Below the pieces are notes generated by a model. That model searched no databases. It was not told where the DNA came from and saw only the letters and a program-made list of their open reading frames with translations. DNA of 53,358 bases. Origin: Erysipelotrichaceae bacterium. GTDB taxonomy: Bacteria > Bacillota_I > Bacilli_A > Erysipelotrichales > Erysipelotrichaceae. The DNA lies in contig JAAXXT010000015.1 in NCBI GenBank assembly GCA_013334325.1, positions 1 through 53,358 on the forward strand, written 5' to 3'. Position numbers and translations under genes: made by a program. The first letter of the stretch is position 1; every line of letters begins with the position of its first letter. This document shows, in pieces, positions 47,012 to 53,358 of the stretch.

Positions 47012-47059
47012 ACAAAGCGCGGGTGTTTCAAGGGGGAGTTGATGACCCGGGTTTTGAAC

Positions 47060-47884
47060 TTAAATGACTGCCTTCTTCTGCTTACGTTGACGAATCAGAA
47101 TCTCTGAGCCTGCTGTGATTGAAGCGATAAGTATCATAATCGATCCATATTCCGCAACGACTTCAATCGCCTTGGTTAAATCGAATGATGCTCCAAGTCC
47201 ACCTCTATAACCGCGAATACCTTCTTCTGTTTCTGTATGATCAACATCTTCAACTAAAGATTCAGAGTCCCTTCCACGTCCACCGCCTCTTCCTTCAGTT
47301 CCTTCTGGCCATCCACTTTCATGTCCAGGCAAAGCAACTACAGGAGATGCGATCCAAGCGATAAACGAACTGTTCATCAAGCCCCAGGTTCCACTAACCA
47401 TGATGACCATAAGCATTACCGCCATCACTGGCTTTAAAGCCAATTTAGGAATCTTAACGACTTTCCCAAACATGGCCTTGATGAAGGCCCAATGAAGTCC
47501 TGTATGAATACCAATCAAAAGTAAAGCAAAGGCTGAGAAGAAATAATGAGCTGTTTTGAAGGTATCAACTTCTTCAAATACGCCCGCAAATACAAACTTA
47601 GACATCGTGATACCACTTCCGATGATGATCACAAAACTGATCAACAGTAGAACATTAAGGACATAACCTAAACGTGTTTTAAAGGGGATATTTTTAGAGA
47701 ATAATCTTCTTGTGAAGCTAACGATCCATTTCCAATTGAATGCGAGATGGAGGATGGTTGCCCCAAACAAAGCCAAGCCTACGACTTCATGAAATGCTAA
47801 TCCAACAGCTGATACACTAAACAAACTGAACAGGCCAACGGCCATGATTAGATCCAAACTTAGTTTCATCCAATTCTTTTTCAT
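47060..47884 (-). CDS. DUF4405-type membrane cytochrome b-like protein
   Basis: 274 residues. Six hydrophobic segments: about 8-28, 34-50, 73-95, 107-130, 148-170 and 245-262. Conserved His in pairs of helices: FHEV and LHLAFNW in the first part, AHYFF and IHTGLHW in the second, the pattern of a two-haem b-type cytochrome domain (DUF4405, the flavinylation-associated cytochrome group). The loop from about 188 to 232 is Gly/Arg- then Glu/Asp-rich (EGTEGRGGGRGRD...HTETEEGIRGYRGG) and probably faces outside. It is likely an electron carrier between quinol or flavin partners; no FMN-binding or ApbE gene lies beside it. AAGGAG precedes the ATG. Confidence 0.75.
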   Translation of the reverse strand: MKKNWMKLSLDLIMAVGLFSLFSVSAVGLAFHEVVGLALFGATILHLAFNWKWIVSFTRRLFSKNIPFKTRLGYVLNVLLLISFVIIIGSGITMSKFVFAGVFEEVDTFKTAHYFFSAFALLLIGIHTGLHWAFIKAMFGKVVKIPKLALKPVMAVMLMVIMVSGTWGLMNSSFIAWIASPVVALPGHESGWPEGTEGRGGGRGRDSESLVEDVDHTETEEGIRGYRGGLGASFDLTKAIEVVAEYGSIMILIASITAGSEILIRQRKQKKAVI

Positions 47885-47914
47885 ATACGCTCCTTGTGTT
47901 TCTTACACAGGACC

Positions 47915-47920
47915 AGTTTA
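47915..47920 (-). promoter_or_regulatory. -10 element of the DUF4405-type gene
   Basis: TAAACT on the minus strand with no good -35 at 16-18 bp. A transcription start about 7 nt downstream (near 47908) would lie 40-41 nt from the centre of the Crp/Fnr-like site. Confidence 0.5.
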
Positions 47921-47940
47921 CCGTTTAATTGTGACTTTAC

Positions 47941-47956
47941 TGTGACAAATTTCACA
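47941..47956. promoter_or_regulatory. Crp/Fnr-family binding site
   Basis: TGTGACAAATTTCACA is an exact TGTGA-N6-TCACA palindrome, the consensus of Crp and of Fnr (also in Bacillus). A further GTCACA lies 11 bp downstream. Its distance from the -10 of the cytochrome gene is that of a class II activator site. Confidence 0.7.
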
Positions 47957-47973
47957 CGAATTTGTGTTTTTTA

Positions 47974-48006
47974 TCATAAAAAAACGTTCACCTAAGTGAA
48001 CGTTTT
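47974..48006 (-). terminator. Terminator of rplK-rplA
   Basis: An 11-bp perfect stem AAAACGTTCAC (47981-47991) / GTGAACGTTTT (47996-48006), 4-nt loop, T run on the minus strand, starting 3 bp after the rplA stop. Confidence 0.92.
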
Positions 48007-48009
48007 GTT

Positions 48010-48693
48010 TTATTCGTGGGTAATCTTAATGCCAGGACCCATTGTAGAAGAAATAACAACGTTCTTCATATAATGGCCTTTTACAGCAGCAGGGCGAGCC
48101 TTACGGATCAGATCCATTAAGGTAACCAAGTTTTCTGCCAATTGTTCTTCAGTGAAGGAGATTCTTCCGAATAAAACGGAGATATTCCCTTCCTTGTCGA
48201 CACGGTATTCTACTTTACCTTTTTTGATGTCTTTAACAGCTTTGGCAACATCCATGGTAACAGTTCCAGTCTTAGGATTTGGCATTAAGCCTTTTGGACC
48301 TAAGATCTTACCTAATTTACCAAGTTCACCCATCATATCAGGTGTGGCTACGATGACATCGAAATCGAACCATCCGCCTTTAACTTTTTCAAGAATTTCT
48401 TTGTTGCCGACATAATCTGCTCCAGCATCCAAAGCTTCTTTTTCTTTAGGACCTTGTGTAACGACCAAGACCTTTTGGCTTCTGCCGGTTCCATGAGGAA
48501 GTACGACAGCACCACGGATCTGTTGATCAGCATGACGAGGATCTACATTCAAGTTCAACGAAAGTTGAACAGAAGAATCAAATTTTTCAAAGCTTGTCTT
48601 TTTCAACAAAGCAATTGCTTCTACGACTTCATAACGTTTTTCACGGTCAACCAGTTTGGCAGACGCTAAATACTTTTTACCTGTTTTAGCCAT
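48010..48693 (-). CDS. rplA: 50S ribosomal protein L1 (uL1)
   Basis: 227 residues: [34 protein letters not shown], and [20 protein letters not shown]1 forms the mobile stalk that handles E-site tRNA and represses its own operon in other bacteria. 8 nt after rplK. Confidence 0.98.
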   Translation of the reverse strand: MAKTGKKYLASAKLVDREKRYEVVEAIALLKKTSFEKFDSSVQLSLNLNVDPRHADQQIRGAVVLPHGTGRSQKVLVVTQGPKEKEALDAGADYVGNKEILEKVKGGWFDFDVIVATPDMMGELGKLGKILGPKGLMPNPKTGTVTMDVAKAVKDIKKGKVEYRVDKEGNISVLFGRISFTEEQLAENLVTLMDLIRKARPAAVKGHYMKNVVISSTMGPGIKITHE

Positions 48694-48701
48694 GTTGCCT
48701 C

Positions 48702-49124
48702 CTAGTTCTTGTAGCCATCGATTTCGATGCCCATGTTTTTAGCTGTTCCAGCGATGATCGCCATAGCACCTTCAACATCATTAGCATTCAAATCTGGCAT
48801 TTTGTATTCTGCGATGGATTTCAAATCAGCTACGCTGATCTTACCGACCTTCGTGGTCTTCGCATTAGGTGAACCTTTTGTAAGCTTCGCTGCTTTTAAT
48901 AGCATGACTGAAGCTGGAACGGTCTTTAATACGAAATTAAATGATTTGTCTTCATAAGCTGTGATGATAACAGGGACGATGTCGCCTGCCTTATCACGTG
49001 TAGCATCGTTAAATGCTGAACAGAACTGGGGCATATTGACCCCAGCAGATGCCAAAGCTGGTCCCGGGCGTGCTCCGCCGGCGGGAAATTGCAGTTTGAC
49101 GATCTTAACAATTTTTTTACTCAC
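48702..49124 (-). CDS. rplK: 50S ribosomal protein L11 (uL11)
   Basis: 140 residues: [23 protein letters not shown] has the Pro residues targeted by thiostrepton-type changes; the C-terminal domain binds the GTPase centre of 23S rRNA. The start is GTG at 49124, because AGGAGG lies 8 nt upstream and the nearby ATG frame stops at once. Confidence 0.98.
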   Translation of the reverse strand: MSKKIVKIVKLQFPAGGARPGPALASAGVNMPQFCSAFNDATRDKAGDIVPVIITAYEDKSFNFVLKTVPASVMLLKAAKLTKGSPNAKTTKVGKISVADLKSIAEYKMPDLNANDVEGAMAIIAGTAKNMGIEIDGYKN

Positions 49125-49203
49125 TGGTCATTCCTCCTAATTGAATGAAAGCCGCGGTTTAAACGGACGATGTCGTCCTCCCACGTATTTGCCCATAATA
49201 GGC
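49125..49203 (-). promoter_or_regulatory. Structured leader of rplK-rplA, probable L1-binding site
   Basis: About 80 nt of GC-rich leader with GGGAGGACGACATCGTCC (a GGACGA/TCGTCC hairpin) followed by GTTTAAAC and CCGCGGC. L1 autoregulates rplK-rplA in other bacteria by binding a helix that mimics its rRNA site. The position fits; the exact site is inferred. Confidence 0.5.
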
Positions 49204-49209
49204 TTACTC

Positions 49210-49238
49210 ATTGTACACCATCAAACAAGCTCAGTCAA
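49210..49238 (-). promoter_or_regulatory. Promoter of rplK-rplA
   Basis: -35 TTGACT (49233-49238), 17-bp spacer, -10 TACAAT (49210-49215), minus strand. Confidence 0.85.
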
Positions 49239-49267
49239 CGAAAAAAAAACACCTGTGAAGGTGTTTT
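49238..49267 (-). terminator. Terminator after nusG
   Basis: A 9-bp stem AAAACACCT (49246-49254) / AGGTGTTTT (49259-49267) with a run of nine T on the minus strand. Its 3' arm overlaps the last bases of nusG's stop codon. Confidence 0.92.
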
Positions 49268-49814
49268 ATAGATTTACTTTTTCTAAGTCGATGTAGGCGA
49301 TTTCGGTAGGAGTCTCACGTCCAAACAAGCTGATCAAGACAGCTGCTGTCTGAAGATCGTTGTTCATGGATTCAACTGTGCCTTCCATACCTGAGAAAGG
49401 TCCGGAAGTAATGCGTACTCTGTCTTTAAGACCAAAGCTGACAATGACTGCGATTTCAGAAATACCCAAACGCTTGAAGATGTTTTCCATCTCTTCTTCG
49501 GATACAGGGAAAGGTTTAGCACCGCCGCCTGATGAACCGATAAATCCAGTAACACCTGGGGTATTACGGATGATGTACCAAGCTTCATCAGTCATGATCA
49601 TCTGAACGAACAGATAACCAGGGAAAAGATTGGTCATTTTAGCCATTGGTTTCTTATTTGGCTTAACTTCGATTTCTTCTACTTCAGCGACCAAGATCTT
49701 AAAGATGACATCTTGGATACCAAATGAATCCACACGTGCTTGGAGATTTTCCTTTACGCGGTTTTCATGGCCTGAGTAGGTATTAACGACATACCACTGT
49801 TTAGATTCTGTCAT
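49266..49814 (-). CDS. nusG: Transcription elongation/termination factor NusG
   Basis: 182 residues. NGN domain (WYVVNTYSGHENRVKENL, NLFPGYLFVQM, RNTPGVTGFIGS) and C-terminal KOW domain (DRVRITSGPFSGMEGTVE). It binds beta prime and beta across the cleft, and Rho or S10. The ATG at 49814 is preferred over a TTG at 49823; it lies 1 nt after the secE stop, so translation is probably coupled. Confidence 0.98.
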   Translation of the reverse strand: MTESKQWYVVNTYSGHENRVKENLQARVDSFGIQDVIFKILVAEVEEIEVKPNKKPMAKMTNLFPGYLFVQMIMTDEAWYIIRNTPGVTGFIGSSGGGAKPFPVSEEEMENIFKRLGISEIAVIVSFGLKDRVRITSGPFSGMEGTVESMNNDLQTAAVLISLFGRETPTEIAYIDLEKVNL

Positions 49815-49815
49815 G

Positions 49816-50001
49816 TTAGGCAATGATCCCGATCCATTTCAGCAAGAAGCTAATCACGAATTCCGTGAAGACGAAAAACAAGCCGAAGCCTACTGTAAAC
49901 GCCAAAACGACGGAAACATTACGACCCATTTCTGAGCCCTTAGGCCAACGTACTCTTTTGATTTCAGTGTAGATACCTGAGAAACTAAACCATTTCAGCA
50001 T
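49816..50001 (-). CDS. secE: Protein translocase subunit SecE
   Basis: 61 residues, the short single-helix Firmicutes form. TEIKRVRWPKGSEMGRNVSV is the amphipathic cytosolic helix; residues 33-58 are the membrane segment. It clamps SecY. Confidence 0.96.
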   Translation of the reverse strand: MLKWFSFSGIYTEIKRVRWPKGSEMGRNVSVVLAFTVGFGLFFVFTEFVISFLLKWIGIIA

Positions 50002-50012
50002 AGAATTGCCTC

Positions 50013-50171
50013 CTACTTGGTTTCCTTATGCAGGGTCTGTTTGTTGCAATGCTTGCAGAACTTCATCAGTTCCAAACGGGTCCCAGCAGAGGTTTTGTTA
50101 CGACGGGTTGAATAGTTGCGATTGAGGCAAATACTACATGTTAAAATAACGTTTTTGCTCTTGTCGCTCAT
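50013..50171 (-). CDS. rpmG: 50S ribosomal protein L33 (bL33), zinc form
   Basis: 52 residues beginning [20 protein letters not shown]. Cys 12, 15, 39 and 42 form a zinc ribbon. The ATG at 50171 follows GGGAGAACT. It lies between sigH and secE, as in Bacillus; this copy may be the zinc-dependent paralogue. Confidence 0.95.
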   Translation of the reverse strand: MSDKSKNVILTCSICLNRNYSTRRNKTSAGTRLELMKFCKHCNKQTLHKETK

Positions 50172-50212
50172 AGTTCTCCCTTAGTTGCTTATTTACTCTA
50201 ACATAACAGGCA

Positions 50213-50824
50213 TTAAGTGTCAAACAGTGTGGGGAGTTTCTTCTTGATTTTCTGCAGGATGTTATCGACATCTTTTTCACTACATCCAAGCTGCTTTGAT
50301 ATTTCTTTATAACTATAGCCTAAGGCGTGGTAACGATAGACTTGCCACTCTGATTCACTTAGGGTTTTCTTGATAAAAGGGATCTGATCTTTAGCCCATG
50401 AGACATAGGTCGCATAGACAGGGTCAAAGTCTGTTTTTCCACAAGGCACCGTATCCATTAGACAAATATTCTCATCTTCAGATACGCTCATATCTAGACT
50501 CATGGCCGTTGATAATAAACTATAGGAACCCGTTCGATATTTGCGTAGAAGTGAGCGTATCTCTCGTTCGACACAGACCCTCGCAAAGGTCCCAAAGCTT
50601 GTATCCATATCTTCTTTAAAGTTATTCACAGCTTCTAATAAACCAATCAAGCCTTCTTGATAGAGATCATCTAGGTCGATATGAGATGGCCTAGGTGGTG
50701 GTACAAGATTATGTATGATGGCCCAAATGGTTCTATGATACCTCTGGATAAGGATCGCTTGGCTTTCCTCATCGTTTTGTCTGACATAATATATCAATTC
50801 ATAATCGCTGACAGACGGATTCAA
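50213..50824 (-). CDS. sigH: RNA polymerase sigma factor, SigH family
   Basis: 203 residues. Region 2 contains DLDDLYQEGLIGLLEAVNNF (50-69) and the -10-binding helix FGTFARVCVEREIRS; region 4 helix-turn-helix is YSYKEISKQLGCSEKDVDNIL. Position rlmB-sigH-rpmG-secE-nusG is that of Bacillus SigH, the stationary-phase/sporulation and competence sigma. The start is TTG at 50824 with GGAGG 8 nt upstream; no ATG fits. Without other genes the regulon is unknown. Confidence 0.9.
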   Translation of the reverse strand: MNPSVSDYELIYYVRQNDEESQAILIQRYHRTIWAIIHNLVPPPRPSHIDLDDLYQEGLIGLLEAVNNFKEDMDTSFGTFARVCVEREIRSLLRKYRTGSYSLLSTAMSLDMSVSEDENICLMDTVPCGKTDFDPVYATYVSWAKDQIPFIKKTLSESEWQVYRYHALGYSYKEISKQLGCSEKDVDNILQKIKKKLPTLFDT

Positions 50825-50842
50825 AACCCCTTCCTCCTTTGG

Positions 50843-51562
50843 TTATTTGAGGGGATGGCGTTGATTGAGCACTTCGTAGAGTAATACAGCGGTACTGACT
50901 GAGGCATTCAATGAGGTCACTTGACCATACATTGGAAGTTTAACCACTACATCGACATGCTTGAGCAGAAGAGGTGATATCCCCTTACCTTCAGATCCAA
51001 TCACTAGACAAACTTTACCTTTAAAATCAGCTTTACGATAATCGATGGCTTTAGGTGTAAACTCAGCCCCAAAGATCCAGAATCCTAGCTTCTTTAATGT
51101 TTCTACCGTTTGAGTTAGATTAATCACTTCTATCGTCTTTACCGTATCTATGGCTCCTGTAGAGACCTTAGCGACAGTCGGTGTCAAATGAACTGAACCA
51201 TGTTTAGGGATAATGATCCCATCGACTTCTGTCGCATCAGCCGTTCTTAGTATCGCTCCTAGATTATGTGGATCTTCTAATCCATCTAGGATGATCAATA
51301 AAGCTGAGTCTGATAAGCCATCTGTCACTTCTTTTAAAGTGTAGATCTTGAAGTCATCGATTTCAGCCACCACATGTTGATGAAGGCCTTCAAAACGTTC
51401 AAATTCCTTGTTGGTCAGTAAAACGATCGACAGGTTTTCTTTTTGAGCCATAAGGCGTATTTCCTGATCGGTCTTATCTTTACTGAGATAAAGTCGATTA
51501 ATCTTGTTGTGATTGAGAATCCATTGCTTAACAACGTTCTTCCCATAGATGTATTGTGCCAT
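50843..51562 (-). CDS. rlmB: 23S rRNA (guanosine-2'-O)-methyltransferase RlmB-like, SpoU family
   Basis: 239 residues. N-terminal substrate-binding part, then SPOUT knot motifs DGLEDPHNLGAILRTADA, CLVIGSEGKGISPLLLKHVD and TSLNASVSTAVLLYEV. By family it methylates G2251 of 23S rRNA. It follows mrnC by 7 nt; the yacP/NYN gene that often comes next is absent. Confidence 0.93.
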   Translation of the reverse strand: MAQYIYGKNVVKQWILNHNKINRLYLSKDKTDQEIRLMAQKENLSIVLLTNKEFERFEGLHQHVVAEIDDFKIYTLKEVTDGLSDSALLIILDGLEDPHNLGAILRTADATEVDGIIIPKHGSVHLTPTVAKVSTGAIDTVKTIEVINLTQTVETLKKLGFWIFGAEFTPKAIDYRKADFKGKVCLVIGSEGKGISPLLLKHVDVVVKLPMYGQVTSLNASVSTAVLLYEVLNQRHPLK

Positions 51563-51569
51563 GATTCTC

Positions 51570-51950
51570 CTAAATGGTGGTTTTCATTTGGTCCCAAATC
51601 TGTTTCAAACGGGTTTCATTCTGGGTAAGATACCAATAACCGATCAACGCTTCAAAGCCTGTTGCTTGTCGATAGGTTACGACATCTGCATTTTTCGCAA
51701 TACTGTCGCTGCGATGGTTTCTGCCCCTTTTATAGATGACCAACTCTTCTTCACTTAGGACATTTTGTGTTAGAAGAATTTGGATGAATTTCGCTTGTGC
51801 TTTAGCACTAACATATTTTGTGCTTGTTTCTTGTAGATCCTTAGCTTTCGTTAAGCCACTTTCAAGCAAGTGTTGTCTTACATATAGACTTAGTACAGCA
51901 TCGCCTATAAACGCAAGTGCTGATCCATTTAAAAGATCAGGATGGATCAT
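51570..51950 (-). CDS. mrnC: Mini-ribonuclease III
   Basis: 126 residues. RNase III catalytic fold without a dsRNA-binding domain: FIGDAVLSLYVRQHLL (14-29) with metal ligand D17, and RGRNHRSDSI; C-terminal FEALIGYWYL. It trims 23S rRNA ends. Start overlaps the cysS stop by 4 nt (ATGA). Confidence 0.95.
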   Translation of the reverse strand: MIHPDLLNGSALAFIGDAVLSLYVRQHLLESGLTKAKDLQETSTKYVSAKAQAKFIQILLTQNVLSEEELVIYKRGRNHRSDSIAKNADVVTYRQATGFEALIGYWYLTQNETRLKQIWDQMKTTI

Positions 51951-53278
51951 AGAAGTTGTTGATCGATCAATGCCTTACGGAAAAGATCAGCCTTTTCAAA
52001 GTCTTTATCAACTTTAGCTTGATTCCATTTCATAAAGAGATCTTTTTGATCAGGAGTTAATTTAATGGGTTCAAAATCGATCCCTAAAGTATTAAGCATC
52101 ATTCTAAGTGCCCCATAATGACCCAATAAAACAGATTCAGATAATTCTTTTTGACGCTGATCTTGATTGAGTGCTTTGATGACATCGAAGATGATCTTCA
52201 TCCCATTAGGGGTATTTAGATCATCGGAGACTGCGTCTAAGAATTGCGTCTTAAAGGCTTCATCAATGAGTGGACTCATTGTCTTATTCTCTAGTTCATA
52301 TCGAATCTCGACTTGTTTAAGTATCATCTGAGCTTTTAATAGTTCAGTCTTAGCTTGTTCAATGACTTCTTCTGAGATGTTTAAAGGAGAACGATAATGA
52401 ACTGAAAGCATCATCCATCTTACGGTATTGGCACCGATCCTATCGATGACATCTTTAGCTTTCATCACATTGCCTAAAGACTTAGACATCTTTTCCCCAT
52501 CGATGTTTAACATCCCATTATGCATCCAGACTCTCGCTAAGTCATGATGTAGGCAAGCTTTTGCTTGAGCGAGCTCATTCTCATGATGAGGGAATTTAAG
52601 ATCCATTCCTCCCCCATGAATATCGATCATCCCATGAAAATGGGATTCAATCATAACGACACATTCGGTATGCCAACCAGGTCTTCCTTTTCCCCAAGGA
52701 CTATCCCACTGTATACCTGTTTCTGTTTTCTTCCATAAGCCAAAATCTAAAGGAGATTCCTTTTCAGGATCTTCTTCGATACGTGCCCCAACCATCAGAT
52801 CTTCGATGCGTTGTTTAGAGATCTCCCCATAACGATCTGATTTAAGCACTCTAAAATAAACATTCCCATTGACGTTATAAGCGTAGCCTTCTTTTTCTAA
52901 AGCAGCGATAAAATCGATGATGTCTTGCATCGTATCGGTAACTCTAGGAGAAGCATTTAAACCACGTGTATTTAAACGAGAACGAACCTCATTGTAGGCT
53001 TTGATGTATCTGTCGGTGATGATTCTTTCATCTACCTTCTCATGAAGTGCTTTATTGATGATCTTATCATCCACATCGGTATAGTTAGAAACCATATCTA
53101 CTTTCATTCCAGATGCTTCAAAGATTCTTCTAAGCGTATCAAAAACGATAATAGGACGAGTATTACCGATATGGATCTCATCATAGACCGTAGGTCCACA
53201 GACATACATTTTGACTTTTCCTTCTTCTAAGGGCTTAAAGTCTTCTAATTGGTTGGTTTTTGAGTTGAATAGTCGCAT
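51947..53278 (-). CDS. cysS: Cysteinyl-tRNA synthetase
   Basis: 443 residues, slightly shorter than Bacillus (about 466). CGPTVYDEIHIGNTRP (27-42) has the zinc Cys and the HIGH-like motif; GWHTECVVM and HHENELAQ hold further zinc ligands; GEKMSKSLGN is the KMSKS motif. Monomeric class I enzyme. AGGTGAACC precedes the ATG. Confidence 0.97.
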   Translation of the reverse strand: MRLFNSKTNQLEDFKPLEEGKVKMYVCGPTVYDEIHIGNTRPIIVFDTLRRIFEASGMKVDMVSNYTDVDDKIINKALHEKVDERIITDRYIKAYNEVRSRLNTRGLNASPRVTDTMQDIIDFIAALEKEGYAYNVNGNVYFRVLKSDRYGEISKQRIEDLMVGARIEEDPEKESPLDFGLWKKTETGIQWDSPWGKGRPGWHTECVVMIESHFHGMIDIHGGGMDLKFPHHENELAQAKACLHHDLARVWMHNGMLNIDGEKMSKSLGNVMKAKDVIDRIGANTVRWMMLSVHYRSPLNISEEVIEQAKTELLKAQMILKQVEIRYELENKTMSPLIDEAFKTQFLDAVSDDLNTPNGMKIIFDVIKALNQDQRQKELSESVLLGHYGALRMMLNTLGIDFEPIKLTPDQKDLFMKWNQAKVDKDFEKADLFRKALIDQQLL

Positions 53279-53296
53279 GGTTCACCTATGTGTATC

Positions 53297-53325
53297 ATTA
53301 TAGCATTAAGCCTTTAAAATAAGAA
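53297..53325 (-). promoter_or_regulatory. Promoter of cysS
   Basis: Perfect -10 TATAAT (53297-53302), 17-bp spacer, weak -35 TTCTTA (53320-53325), minus strand. The leader is short, so no T-box lies between this promoter and cysS. The rest of the window end (to 53358) shows no gene. Confidence 0.6.
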
Positions 53326-53358
53326 AGACGCTAAACACTAAAAGCACTTGAAAAGCCT

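Noticed and set aside
47012-47059. tRNA or tRNA pseudogene
   Set aside because: A T-arm-like GGTTTTGAAC is visible, but no acceptor, D or anticodon arm can be built.
1-53358. Mycoplasma genetic code (TGA = Trp)
   Set aside because: TGA ends adk, ecfA2 and the rsmC-like gene exactly where homologues end, and Trp is TGG in conserved positions.
1-53358. CRISPR arrays, IS elements, integrases or prophage genes
   Set aside because: No spaced direct repeats, terminal inverted repeats with transposase, or phage-type genes were found on either strand.
53279-53358. T-box riboswitch before cysS
   Set aside because: The promoter lies within 50 nt of the ATG, leaving no room for a T-box leader.

Overview
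The window looks like a core chromosomal segment of a moderately AT-rich member of the Bacillota, most likely on the Erysipelotrichia/Mollicutes side. Four features suggest this. The informational gene order is Firmicutes-like (cysS-mrnC-rlmB-sigH-rpmG-secE-nusG-rplK-rplA, rplJ-rplL, rpoB-rpoC, the str operon, the S10-spc-alpha superoperon, ecfA1-ecfA2-ecfT-truA, rplM-rpsI). rpmD (L30) is missing between rpsE and rplO. RpoB is long and carries Asn where rifampicin-sensitive bacteria have His526 (E. coli numbering). TGA is used as a stop (adk, ecfA2, the rsmC-like gene), so this is genetic code 11 and not the Mycoplasma code. No rRNA, IS element, prophage, CRISPR array or replication origin was seen.

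Layout, read in the direction of transcription. Almost everything is on the minus strand, so the order runs from high to low coordinates. 53.3-50.0 kb: cysS, mrnC, rlmB, sigH, rpmG, secE and nusG, ending at a strong terminator. 49.2-48.0 kb: rplK-rplA with its own promoter and leader. 47.9-46.6 kb: a DUF4405-type membrane cytochrome gene behind a Crp/Fnr-type palindrome, and a small four-helix membrane protein. 46.5-44.8 kb: rplJ-rplL behind a classic L10 leader with attenuator, then an rsmC-like methyltransferase. 44.8-35.1 kb: rpoB-rpoC. 35.1-30.7 kb: rpsL-rpsG-fusA-tuf. 30.6-22.4 kb: an accessory insert between tuf and the S10 operon. It holds a divergent lacI regulator, a sugar ABC importer (binding protein and two permeases), a fructokinase, an amylosucrase-family GH13 enzyme, and a convergent PLP aminotransferase. 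22.3-7.9 kb: the S10-spc-alpha superoperon from rpsJ to rplQ. 7.9-2.8 kb: an O-methyltransferase, an anchored hypothetical protein, ecfA1-ecfA2-ecfT, truA and a PHP phosphatase. 2.8-1.8 kb: rplM-rpsI with a promoter and structured leader. 1.7-0 kb: an acylphosphatase-like gene, tRNA-Ile(GAT) and tRNA-Ala(TGC), and the start of a MATE efflux gene that runs off the window.

Most genes build or run the gene expression machinery: ribosomal proteins, RNA polymerase, elongation factors, SecYE, NusG, RNA modification. The accessory insert reads as one catabolic module. The importer brings in a sugar, probably sucrose; the GH13 enzyme splits it; the fructokinase phosphorylates the fructose. LacI controls it through two operators 33 bp apart.

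The most unusual object is rpoC. Its product is 1793 residues, about 600 longer than usual in Firmicutes. About 520 of these extra residues interrupt the F-loop, immediately before the bridge helix in the catalytic centre. The reading frame is intact and no intein motifs are visible. I do not know of a described F-loop insertion of this kind.
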